13,313 bases of DNA, from positions 1-13,313 of the forward strand of contig CAUZEO010000127.1 in assembly GCA_963578625.1 (NCBI GenBank), read 5' to 3'. Every line of letters begins with the position of its first letter. Positions within the stretch are counted from its first letter, which is position 1. Below, piece after piece: positions 1 through 6,318 of this stretch. This DNA is from CAUZEO01 sp963578625 (GTDB taxonomy: Bacteria; Verrucomicrobiota; Kiritimatiellia; SLOV01). The notes under the pieces are model-generated. The model saw only the letters and a program-made list of their open reading frames with translations. It made no database searches and was not told where the DNA came from. Both the position numbers and the translations under genes were made by a program.

Positions 1-366
1 GTAGAAATGCCCGGTTTCGTGGACCGGGGCGATTTTTTCGACCGGGTAGACCTCCTGGTGTTGTGTTCCGTTGTGGAAAATCAGCCCTACGCAATTCTAG
101 AGGCAATGGCATACGGTGTGCCCGTCCTGACCACGGTGGCCGGGGGAGTCGTCGAAATGGTGGAAGACGGGGAAACGGGAGTCCTGATTGAACCGAATTC
201 AGCGGAAGCGCTGGCGGCGGCCCTGGCGTTGCTTCGTGACAACCCCGCCGAGCGTGAACGCCTGGGACGGCAGGCACGTGACTATTTCGACGAAACCTAT
301 CGACACGATCGGTGTATTGATCAGTATATGAACTACTATCGGCATCTCGCCGGGAGCACGGAGTAA
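1..366 (+). CDS. GT4-family glycosyltransferase, C-terminal part (5' end outside window)
   Basis: This is the C-terminal (nucleotide-sugar-binding) half of a GT-B fold, family 4 glycosyltransferase. Such enzymes transfer a sugar from a nucleotide donor to a lipid or polysaccharide acceptor at the cytoplasmic membrane face. The frame is open from base 1. The GT4 EX7E motif is visible as ENQPYAILE, followed by AMAYGVPVLTT, a glycine-rich VAGGVVEMVEDGETG segment and the usual VEPNSAEALAAAL-type helix region. These form the C-terminal Rossmann-like domain that holds the donor sugar. The Met codon at 7 is internal and not the real start. The stop TAA (364-366) lies 3 bases before the next start, so the two genes probably share a transcript. 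Donor and acceptor cannot be told from this fragment; lipopolysaccharide or exopolysaccharide assembly is the usual role. Confidence 0.9.
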   Translation, partial: VEMPGFVDRGDFFDRVDLLVLCSVVENQPYAILEAMAYGVPVLTTVAGGVVEMVEDGETGVLIEPNSAEALAAALALLRDNPAERERLGRQARDYFDETYRHDRCIDQYMNYYRHLAGSTE

Positions 367-369
367 TTC

Positions 370-933
370 TTGATACTGAGACACCAGCCGTCGCTGAAGA
401 CGGAACGACTTAGGCTGCGCCCGTTCGTGGCTGAAGATGCAGACATGTTGCATACCCTGGCCAATGACCGGGAGATCGCGGACACCACCCAGTCCGTTTC
501 TCACCCGTATTCCCTCTCGGCCGCCAAGAGCTGGATCGTAAATCTTCCGCGCTATTTCGAAATGCGCTCCGCGGTTCACTTTGCCATTTCGGCGGTGGAG
601 TCCCGGGAATTGGTCGGTTGCGTGATTCTTCGGGAGTTGGACCGTGTGAATGCAACTGGTGAACTCGAATTCTGGATCGGTAAGTCGATGTGGGGGCAAG
701 GCTACGGCAGCGAGGCCACGAAGGCGGTCGTCCGGTTCGGCTTTTCGGAGATGTCTCTCCATCGGATCACGGCCCAGATCCTGGCCCGTGACGAACGATC
801 GGCCCATGTACTCAAGAACCTGCCGATGCAGTTTGAAGGAATCCTGCGCCAGAGGTTGTGCAAGTGGGGCGTTTTTGAGGATGTTCGCCTATATTCTATC
901 CTGAGTGAAGAGCAGAATCTGGGTGAGGAATGA
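370..933 (+). CDS. GNAT acetyltransferase, RimJ/RimL type
   Basis: A 187-residue GCN5-related N-acetyltransferase of the Acetyltransf_3 (RimJ/RimL) type, which uses acetyl-CoA to acetylate a protein N-terminus, an amino group on a small molecule or an antibiotic. It opens with the family hallmark TERLRLRPFVAEDADML (residues 11-27). The acetyl-CoA pyrophosphate loop is MWGQGYGSEA (107-116, R/QxxGxG/A type). A late RITAQILARDERSAHVLK segment matches the usual V-x-x-x-N-x-x-S-x-x-x-x-x-K region, but with Asp for Asn and without the common KxGF. The start is TTG at 370, chosen because GGAG (360-363) sits 6 bases upstream and the homology begins within 10 residues. It follows the glycosyltransferase by 3 bases. 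The last residues (about NLGEE) and the stop lie in the start of a heptamer repeat, so the C-terminus may have been altered by it. Substrate unknown. Confidence 0.85.
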   Translation: MILRHQPSLKTERLRLRPFVAEDADMLHTLANDREIADTTQSVSHPYSLSAAKSWIVNLPRYFEMRSAVHFAISAVESRELVGCVILRELDRVNATGELEFWIGKSMWGQGYGSEATKAVVRFGFSEMSLHRITAQILARDERSAHVLKNLPMQFEGILRQRLCKWGVFEDVRLYSILSEEQNLGEE

Positions 934-1038
934 GGAATGACGAAATACCCTATGGCAATTGAAGAACGAAATCCGAAATCCGAATTCGTCATTCGGACTT
1001 CAAAATTCATTCGTCATTCGGTATTTCGTCATTCCTCA
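928..1038. repeat. Heptamer-based repeat with 19-bp perfect inverted ends
   Basis: The left arm TGAGGAATGACGAAATACC (931-949) is repeated as its exact reverse complement at 1020-1038, so the RNA could form a long hairpin with a 70-base loop. The interior and arms are made of 7-bp words. On the left, GAATGAG (928-934), GAATGAC (935-941) and GAAATAC (942-948) are in tandem. In the middle, CGAAATC occurs twice in tandem (967-973, 974-980), followed by CGAATTC (981-987), GTCATTC (988-994), GGACTTC (995-1001) and AAAATTC (1002-1008). GTCATTC recurs at 1013-1019 and 1028-1034. The word TTCGTCATTC occurs three times (985, 1010, 1025) and inverted once (935-944). The repeat begins within the GNAT stop codon region. 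It could be a heptameric STRR-like or REP-like element; it may also act as a 3' stabilising hairpin. No encoded protein is credible here. Confidence 0.8.
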
Positions 1039-1060
1039 CTTATTTGTCTGGACTGAATTG

Positions 1061-1145
1061 TACCGTTTCGGTAGATACGAGACTGTTTTGGCCCTCCACA
1101 TGAGGGCTATTCTTTTGGCCTGAAACAGCCCGATTTTAAACGGGC
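1061..1145 (+). promoter_or_regulatory. Structured 5' leader of purA (candidate)
   Basis: Four possible stems are packed into the 130 bases before purA. TACCG TTT CGGTA forms a hairpin at 1061-1073. CTGTTT (1083-1088) can pair with AAACAG (1123-1128). Within that, GCCCTC (1091-1096) pairs with GAGGGC (1102-1107) around a CACAT loop. GCCCG (1128-1132) pairs with CGGGC (1141-1145) just before the ribosome binding site. GGCC at 1090-1093 can instead pair with GGCC at 1117-1120, which would compete with the inner hairpin. The arrangement is compatible with an attenuator-like leader, but it matches no riboswitch class that I recognise. No convincing -35/-10 pair was found. Confidence 0.35.
1091..1116 (+). 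terminator. Possible intrinsic terminator or attenuator
   Basis: A 6-bp stem, GCCCTC/GAGGGC, with a 5-base loop (1091-1107) is followed by the T-rich run TATTCTTTT (1108-1116). The stem is short and the T run is interrupted, so termination would be weak. It could end the glycosyltransferase-GNAT transcript or regulate entry into purA. Confidence 0.4.
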
Positions 1146-1162
1146 GGAAGAGGAATGAGACG

Positions 1163-2464
1163 ATGGCGAACACGGTCCTCATCGGGGCTCAGTGGGGCGA
1201 CGAAGGAAAAGGGAAGATTATCGATGTACTGACCAGTGATGCCGACTGGATTGTACGGTACCAGGGCGGTAACAACGCCGGGCACACGGTCGAAATAGGC
1301 AGCGAGAAGTACGTTTTGCATCTCATCCCTTCCGGGATTCTCCGAGATCAGAAGCACTGCGTCATCGGGAACGGAGTGGTTGTCGATCCGGTAGCGTTGG
1401 TTTCGGAGATACGAGAGCTTCAAGAGCGCGGGGCGGAATTATCCGGCCGTCTGTTCGTGAGTGACCGCGCACACCTGGTATTCCCCTATCACCGGGAACT
1501 GGATGCTGCCCGGGAAGAGCGTACGGGTAGTACTGGAAAGAACATTGGGACCACCAAGCGGGGGATCGGACCCGCCTATGGCGACAAAGCGGCCCGCATC
1601 GGACTCCGGGCGGGCGATCTGCTGGACGAGGCCTTTCCGGACATGCTGCGCGGGCTGATTGCCGATAAAAATACAGTGTTGCAGGCGCTGGATGCGGATG
1701 CGCTGGATGTTGAGTCGGTTGTCAGCGAAGTACTGGAAGCGGGGCGGTTCCTGGCGCCGTTCATCACCGACACCATTCCACTCCTGCACGAAGTTCTGGA
1801 CCGCGGGGAATCGATCCTGCTGGAGGGGGCGCAGGGAACGATGCTGGACATCGATTACGGAACCTATCCGTTTGTGACCTCGTCGAACGCCACCGCGGCG
1901 GGGGCGTGCACCGGGACGGGCATTCCTCCGCACCGAATCGATAAGGTCCTCGGCGTCGTAAAGGCATACACGACCCGGGTTGGGGAAGGTCCGTTTCCAA
2001 CGGAGTTGCTCGACGCGGACGGAAAGAAGATGGCCGAAGTCGGCAACGAATTTGGAGCGACCACCGGAAGGCCGCGGCGTTGTGGGTGGTTTGATGCAGT
2101 GGTGGCCCGATATTCGGTCATGATCAACGGCGTGAATTCATGGGCAATTACGAAACTCGACGTGCTGGATGCGTTCGAAACGATTCGAGTTTGCACTGCC
2201 TACGAACTGGACGGTCAGCGGATTGTGTCGATTCCAGGGAACATTCGAACGTTCGGAAAGTGCCGGCCCGTCTACGAGGATTTTGCAGGTTGGATGGAGC
2301 CGACCACGGGGGCAGAAAGTTTCGCGGAACTTCCGGCCCTGGCTCAGGTGTATCTTCGACGACTGGAAGAACTCACGGGTGTTCCGGCGGAGTTGGTTTC
2401 AGTGGGTCCCCGGCGAGCCAGCACCATTCGTGTTTCCCCGAGCGAAGACTTGGTCTCCGCCTGA
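1163..2464 (+). CDS. purA: Adenylosuccinate synthase
   Basis: PurA joins IMP and aspartate, with GTP hydrolysis, to make adenylosuccinate, the first committed step from IMP to AMP; it is cytoplasmic and dimeric. The 433 residues match the bacterial family length (about 425-440). Visible motifs in order are the P-loop-like QWGDEGKGK (residues 10-18) with catalytic Asp13, GGNNAGHT with catalytic His41, GTTKRGIGPAY (IMP-binding loop), EGAQGTMLDIDYGTYPFVTSSN (switch region), TTRVGEGPFPTE, TGRPRRCGWFD and TKLDVLD (guanine recognition). No key residue is missing. The ATG at 1163 follows a purine-rich GGAAGAGGAA site (1146-1155). The stop is 8 bases before uppS, so purA probably heads this four-gene run. 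Control through the structured leader is possible. Identity is certain. Confidence 0.98.
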   Translation: MANTVLIGAQWGDEGKGKIIDVLTSDADWIVRYQGGNNAGHTVEIGSEKYVLHLIPSGILRDQKHCVIGNGVVVDPVALVSEIRELQERGAELSGRLFVSDRAHLVFPYHRELDAAREERTGSTGKNIGTTKRGIGPAYGDKAARIGLRAGDLLDEAFPDMLRGLIADKNTVLQALDADALDVESVVSEVLEAGRFLAPFITDTIPLLHEVLDRGESILLEGAQGTMLDIDYGTYPFVTSSNATAAGACTGTGIPPHRIDKVLGVVKAYTTRVGEGPFPTELLDADGKKMAEVGNEFGATTGRPRRCGWFDAVVARYSVMINGVNSWAITKLDVLDAFETIRVCTAYELDGQRIVSIPGNIRTFGKCRPVYEDFAGWMEPTTGAESFAELPALAQVYLRRLEELTGVPAELVSVGPRRASTIRVSPSEDLVSA

Positions 2465-2472
2465 CGGGCACG

Positions 2473-3192
2473 ATGAACGATGCATCGCATGAAAAAGTTC
2501 CGCGGCACGTTGCCATCGTTATGGACGGCAACGGCAGGTGGGCTGCCAAGCGCGGCATTGCCCGGGTGCGCGGGCACCAGGCCGGCGCGGAGTCGGTGCG
2601 GGCGGTTCTTCGGGCTGCCCAGCAGGCCGGCGTCGAATATTTGACTCTTTACGCTTTCAGTTCTGAAAATTGGGTTCGTCCGAAGGACGAAGTGAACGCC
2701 CTGATGCACCTTTTGCGCCGGTTCGCGCGCGCCGAGGAACACTTGCTTCACGAGCACAAAGTGCGATTACGCATCATCGGCCATACGACCGATTTGCCTT
2801 CGGCCGTGCAGGACGATCTTGCCCGCATGGTGGAATCGACCAGCCAATACGACGGAGGGACCCTGATTCTCGCGCTTAGTTACGGAGGCCGGTACGAAAT
2901 CGTGGACGCCGCGAGAAAAATCGCACAACAGGTGAAGGACGGCGAGCTGGAGCCTTCTGATATCGATGTGGATACGATTTCCTCGAATCTCTATGCACCG
3001 GATGTCCCCGACCCCGATTTCATGATTCGAACGAGCGGCGAAATGAGAATCAGTAATTTTCTTCTCTGGCAGCTGTCCTATGCGGAGTTATATGTTACGG
3101 ACGTGCTCTGGCCGGATTTCAGGGAGGATGATTTCTTCGTCGCTATCGAAGAGTACAAGAAACGGAACCGAAGATTCGGGGACGTTAAGTAG
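2473..3192 (+). CDS. uppS: Isoprenyl transferase (undecaprenyl diphosphate synthase)
   Basis: A cis-prenyltransferase of 239 residues. It adds cis isoprene units from isopentenyl diphosphate to farnesyl diphosphate to make the undecaprenyl carrier used for peptidoglycan and surface polysaccharides. It acts as a soluble dimer at the membrane. Motifs include HVAIVMDGNGRWA (12-24) with catalytic Asp18, GHQAG, LTLYAFSSENW, LALSYGGRYEIVDA, and IRTSGEMRISNFLLWQ (from about 185), with a C-terminal LWPDF region carrying the Mg-linked acidic residues. The frame is open upstream to 2140 inside purA, but the conserved domain begins at the ATG at 2473, so this start is chosen; the long upstream part is a frame shadow of purA. 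The Shine-Dalgarno sequence is weak, and translational coupling to purA (8-base gap) is likely. cdsA follows after 9 bases. Chain length of the product is inferred from the family. Confidence 0.95.
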   Translation: MNDASHEKVPRHVAIVMDGNGRWAAKRGIARVRGHQAGAESVRAVLRAAQQAGVEYLTLYAFSSENWVRPKDEVNALMHLLRRFARAEEHLLHEHKVRLRIIGHTTDLPSAVQDDLARMVESTSQYDGGTLILALSYGGRYEIVDAARKIAQQVKDGELEPSDIDVDTISSNLYAPDVPDPDFMIRTSGEMRISNFLLWQLSYAELYVTDVLWPDFREDDFFVAIEEYKKRNRRFGDVK

Positions 3193-3201
3193 AGGTCGCA
3201 C

Positions 3202-4044
3202 ATGCTCCGCTTTCGCATTATCAGCGGCGTTGTCCTGGGCGGTGCGTTGTTCGCTGCAGCTTTGCGATTACCGCTCTCCGGGCTATCCGTCGCCTTCGCC
3301 GTGGTTGCAGCCCTCGGCGCCGCTGAAACTGCCCGCCTTTTCAAATCTGCAGGGATAAAACACGAGCCGGGGATCGCATTGATCGCCGCGGTTCTGCTGA
3401 TTTTCAGTAGTTGGGCTGAGCAATGGTGGGGGGCGGGATTAATCGGGGGTCAGGCGGAGAGCCTGGTGCTGGTCGGATTCGTGATCCTTCTCGCTCTGGT
3501 GGTGCTGTTTCGCCGTGATTCCAAACCGCTGGAGTCGGTGCCCGCCACCCTGTGCATTGTGCTGTACGTACCCTTTCTGCTCAATTTTTTGGCGAAAGTC
3601 GTAACCGATTGGCCCGAGGGAGACGGTCGGTACCTGGCGCTGTACATGATCTTCATTGTGAAAATGATGGATATTGGCGCTTACTTCACCGGCCGGGCGA
3701 TCGGCCGGCACAAGGTTTTCCCTCGCATATCTCCGGGAAAAACCTGGGAAGGATGTATCGGTGGCGTCGTCTTCGCGACGACGCTCGGGGCCGCGGTGTG
3801 GTGGGTGTTCCATGGCGATTTTGGTGTCCTAAATCTGAGATTCGTGGATGCGCTGGCGTTGGGCGTTCTCCTGTCAATTGCCGGAATACTGGGCGATTTA
3901 GTCGAATCGATGCTCAAGCGAGCCGCCGGCGTCAAGGATTCCGGCGAGTGGATTCGTGGAATGGGTGGTGTTCTGGACGTCATCGATAGTTTGCTTTTGG
4001 CATCACCTGTGCTTTATGTATATGTGCACCTATTGCGTATCTAA
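3202..4044 (+). CDS. cdsA: Phosphatidate cytidylyltransferase
   Basis: CdsA converts phosphatidic acid and CTP to CDP-diacylglycerol, the precursor of all major phospholipids, in the inner membrane. The 280 residues are mostly hydrophobic, with about seven or eight membrane segments. Conserved parts are KMMDIGAYFTGRAIG, ISPGKTWEG, and the C-terminal signature starting at SMLKRAAGVKDSG (from about 236) and running to GGVLDVIDSLL. The Lys245-Asp246 pair and the final two Asp residues (259, 262) that bind the metals are kept. The classical PGHGGxxDRxD is changed here to RGMGGVLDVID. Similar H-to-hydrophobic and R-to-hydrophobic changes are known from some PVC-group sequences, by memory. AGAGG (3191-3195) precedes the ATG by 6 bases. 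It lies between uppS and rseP as in the widespread envelope cluster. Confidence 0.93.
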   Translation: MLRFRIISGVVLGGALFAAALRLPLSGLSVAFAVVAALGAAETARLFKSAGIKHEPGIALIAAVLLIFSSWAEQWWGAGLIGGQAESLVLVGFVILLALVVLFRRDSKPLESVPATLCIVLYVPFLLNFLAKVVTDWPEGDGRYLALYMIFIVKMMDIGAYFTGRAIGRHKVFPRISPGKTWEGCIGGVVFATTLGAAVWWVFHGDFGVLNLRFVDALALGVLLSIAGILGDLVESMLKRAAGVKDSGEWIRGMGGVLDVIDSLLLASPVLYVYVHLLRI

Positions 4045-4096
4045 ACGTTAACCCTGAACGATGTGATTGAGTCACGCCGCGTCCGCGATATCAGTT

Positions 4097-5527
4097 ATGA
4101 TTCTCCAATCTGTTTTTACAATTGTTTATTTCGTATTCATGGTGCTGCTGTTATTCGGCGTCACGATTTTCATTCATGAGCTGGGGCATTTTTGGGTGGC
4201 GCGTCGGCTCGGTATGCGTGCCGACGTCTTTTCCATCGGCTTTGGGCACGCGATCTGGAAAAAAGAAGTCGACGGGGTGCTTTATAAGATCGGATGGATT
4301 CCTTTCGGCGGTTACGTGGCTCTGCCGCAGATGGAGCCGGGTGGCGGAAAAACCGTGGACGAAGACGGCAATGAAGTTTCCCTGCCTCGCGTCGAACCCT
4401 GGAAAAAGATAGCAGTTGCGCTGGCGGGAGCAGTCGGAAATGTCATTCTCGCCGTCATCATTGCCTACGTCATCTTCTGGGCAGGAAAGCCTGCGATGCT
4501 TGATGAAACTTCAAGCGCGATCGGCTACGTCAAAGAAGACAGCGTTGCTCACGAGCTGGGACTCCGGGCGGGTGATGTTGTTAAAGAGATTAACGGCAGC
4601 CAGGTCGGGAACTGGCAGGATGTTGCCATCGGTGCCGCGCTGCGAAATGCTGTCGATCTGGTAGTGGAACAGAGCACGGGAACGGTTAAAGTCCATCTCG
4701 ACACCGAAGCCGGGGCGTTAGGAATCAAAGGCGTGCGCGGAATCCCGGGCGTCAGCGGTCCCTCTTACTGTATTGTTGGCGGCACGGAGGAGGGGGCAAG
4801 CGCAGAAGAGGCCGGGGTTAAAGCAAGAGACCGTATTATCGCGATCGACGGGATCGAGATTCTCAGCATCCCGCAGATGAAGAATCTCGTCGAAGAGCGT
4901 CGAGACCAGGTTCTTGATCTGACGCTGGAACGAGAAGGCGAGCAACTCATCGTCCAAGTTACGCCTCGATTAGAGATAAGAGAAATTGAAGGCGGAGACC
5001 CGATCGAAGGCGTTTTTATCGGCATCACGTTCACGCGGTATCCCGTGAACCGGGCTGTCCTCGTGCATCCGCCGCCGGGCCAGCAGGTTCGCAGTCATGC
5101 GGGGTTGATCTTCAGAACCCTTCGGGCACTTGTGACTCCGAAGGAAGCGAAAAACGCGGCCGGCGCCATCGGGGGGCCACCCATGATTTTTCAATATCTC
5201 TGGGCCATGGTGACGATCGATTTTCGCCTGGCGCTATGGTTTACTTGTCTACTGAACGTAAATCTCGCGATCATCAATCTTCTGCCGATTCCAGTGTTGG
5301 ATGGCGGGCACATCACATTTTCCTTAACCGAAATGATTACTCGCCGCCCCATGAATGAGCGCTTCGTAGTGCGGATTACAACCGTTTTTGCAGTGTTGCT
5401 GATCTCCGCCATGTTGTTCTTGTCCTACCGCGACTTTGACCGAATTTTTTCTTCGCCCGAGGACGGGGGGGCTTCCAAATCCGTGCCCGTGGAACCGGGT
5501 TCCGACCTCGAGCCGGGCGCGGAATAA
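4097..5527 (+). CDS. rseP: RseP-type site-2 intramembrane zinc metalloprotease
   Basis: An M50 protease that cuts anti-sigma factors and leftover signal peptides inside the inner membrane, typically the second cut in the envelope stress response. With the ATG at 4097 it has 476 residues. The first membrane helix carries the zinc site HELGH (27-31). A second membrane helix is near 108-128. Two PDZ domains follow (about 140-205 and 222-290). The second part of the active site, LLPIPVLDGGH with LDG at 401-403, lies in a late helix, and a last helix ends near 443. A 30-residue proline- and acid-rich tail follows, which is unusual. A TTG at 4067 would add 10 residues but has no ribosome site; the in-frame TGA at 4064-4066 closes the frame upstream. 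It ends the + strand run, 13 bases from the convergent lipoprotein gene. Its substrate is not in the window. Confidence 0.93.
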   Translation: MILQSVFTIVYFVFMVLLLFGVTIFIHELGHFWVARRLGMRADVFSIGFGHAIWKKEVDGVLYKIGWIPFGGYVALPQMEPGGGKTVDEDGNEVSLPRVEPWKKIAVALAGAVGNVILAVIIAYVIFWAGKPAMLDETSSAIGYVKEDSVAHELGLRAGDVVKEINGSQVGNWQDVAIGAALRNAVDLVVEQSTGTVKVHLDTEAGALGIKGVRGIPGVSGPSYCIVGGTEEGASAEEAGVKARDRIIAIDGIEILSIPQMKNLVEERRDQVLDLTLEREGEQLIVQVTPRLEIREIEGGDPIEGVFIGITFTRYPVNRAVLVHPPPGQQVRSHAGLIFRTLRALVTPKEAKNAAGAIGGPPMIFQYLWAMVTIDFRLALWFTCLLNVNLAIINLLPIPVLDGGHITFSLTEMITRRPMNERFVVRITTVFAVLLISAMLFLSYRDFDRIFSSPEDGGASKSVPVEPGSDLEPGAE

Positions 5528-5540
5528 ACCAAACCGCGAA

Positions 5541-6080
5541 TTACAGCGAAGCGTAGTCCTGTCCACGCGTCAGCATGACGCCGTAGGTATTGGAGACCGC
5601 TCGGCCGTGCCAGACGGAACTCAGCTCCGGATTCGTGCATAGCGGGCATCTCAGAATTGCTCTGAATTCCGTTACACCCTGCGTCTTGAAGTAGTAGGTT
5701 TTGACCGGGAATTCACTGGTCATGCATGTGCCGGGTTTGAGCGAGACCAATTCGGTGGCATCATAATGCTTCGGGGAAGCATCCTCGCCCAGGTAGTTGT
5801 CGCGCCTGCCGTTAGAATACGTCCACGTAAAAAGAAGGTTGGGATTTTTGGGAAACATGAACGGCTTGTCGCCGACATTCTCATAGATCACGTCGAAATT
5901 GATTACATCACCGACTGCCACTTGATCCCTGGCGGGCCGAATGGTTACCTGGAGCCCCTTTTCCGTCACGGATCCGTTTACATGCCCAACTGCATTCGGT
6001 TTGTAGACATCCGGCACGGTTGAGCATCCGCTTGCCAGTGCTATTACGGTAAGTCCTATTAGCTTTGCTTTTGTTTTCAT
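5541..6080 (-). CDS. Hypothetical lipoprotein
   Basis: A 179-residue protein that I do not recognise. It starts MKTKAKLIGLTVIALASGC: a positively charged end, a hydrophobic stretch and a lipobox (ASGC) with Cys19 as the lipidated residue, so export and membrane anchoring are expected. The rest looks beta-rich. The segment VAVGDVINFDVIYENVGDKPFMF resembles the start of immunoglobulin-like folds such as the BsuPI family, but that likeness is weak. A pair CPLC (Cys-Pro-Leu-Cys) lies near the end and might form a disulfide. A strong AAGGAG ribosome site (6091-6096) is 10 bases before the ATG. GC is lower (near 48-50% in the part counted) than in neighbouring genes. It stands alone on the - strand between + strand genes, so it may be an inserted or lineage-specific gene. 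Function unknown. Confidence 0.75.
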   Translation of the reverse strand: MKTKAKLIGLTVIALASGCSTVPDVYKPNAVGHVNGSVTEKGLQVTIRPARDQVAVGDVINFDVIYENVGDKPFMFPKNPNLLFTWTYSNGRRDNYLGEDASPKHYDATELVSLKPGTCMTSEFPVKTYYFKTQGVTEFRAILRCPLCTNPELSSVWHGRAVSNTYGVMLTRGQDYASL

Positions 6081-6083
6081 ATT

Positions 6084-6117
6084 TTAAATGCTCCTTTGTC
6101 GCGAACGAAGCATTTAA
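6084..6117 (-). promoter_or_regulatory. Hairpin around the lipoprotein ribosome binding site (candidate)
   Basis: In the mRNA direction, TTAAATGC (6117-6110) and GCATTTAA (6091-6084) are perfect 8-base complements separated by 18 bases. The AAGGAG site (6096-6091) lies in the loop and touches the 3' arm, and the arm fills the spacer before the ATG at 6080. Such a stem could limit ribosome access and be melted by heat or by a factor. It is AT-rich, so it would be only moderately stable. Confidence 0.35.
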
Positions 6118-6134
6118 TGAGCACTTCGCATTCC

Positions 6135-6293
6135 AATGACGCATAATGACGCGTTTTTGAACATGGCAAACATGAAATTGCCTTAAAACCTGCACATAAT
6201 TGCACATAATAATATTTCGTATCGGTGATAATGTTCTGGATACTCCTCGCTGTTCTCGTCCGATTTAATCAATTTGCGATAAGAATGCGTCAT
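6135..6293. repeat. Short direct and inverted repeats in a divergent intergenic region
   Basis: The 238-base gap between the lipoprotein and glycerate kinase genes is AT-rich. It contains AATGACGCAT directly followed by AATGACGCGT (6135-6154), and the inverse copy ATGCGTCAT at 6285-6293. It also contains TGCACATAAT twice in exact tandem (6191-6210). Both tandem pairs have a 10-base period, near one helical turn. Sites of this kind between divergent genes can be operators. No clear promoter box pair could be assigned on either strand. Confidence 0.4.
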
Positions 6294-6318
6294 ATTTTCT
6301 TTTTGAGAAAGTGAAGCG

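Noticed and set aside
199..807. Open frame on the - strand across the glycosyltransferase and GNAT genes
   Set aside because: It is antisense to two real genes with clear motifs and has no recognisable domain.
702..1010. Open frame on the - strand containing NFEVRMTNSDFGF
   Set aside because: Its N-terminal part is a translation of the heptamer repeat, and the rest is antisense to the GNAT gene. Repeats of this sort often give spurious predicted proteins.
928..1038. CRISPR array
   Set aside because: The words are only 7-10 bases, without regular spacers or cas genes.
931..1038. Insertion sequence or MITE with target duplication
   Set aside because: Inverted ends are present, but no matching direct target duplication was found, and the internal tandem words fit an STRR-type repeat better.
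1040..1162. Promoter boxes before purA
   Set aside because: TTGTCT (1044-1049) and TAGATA lie 22 bases apart, too far for a standard promoter; no better pair was found.
2140..2472. 111-residue N-terminal extension of the uppS frame
   Set aside because: It overlaps purA in another frame, has low-complexity composition and no homology; the family start is the ATG at 2473.
4067..4096. TTG start for rseP, 10 residues upstream
   Set aside because: There is no ribosome site, and the first membrane helix starts naturally after the ATG at 4097. It cannot be excluded.
6160..6318. Promoter boxes before the glycerate kinase
   Set aside because: TTGCAC (6200-6205) and GATAAT (6227-6232) are 21 bases apart; I do not claim this as a promoter.
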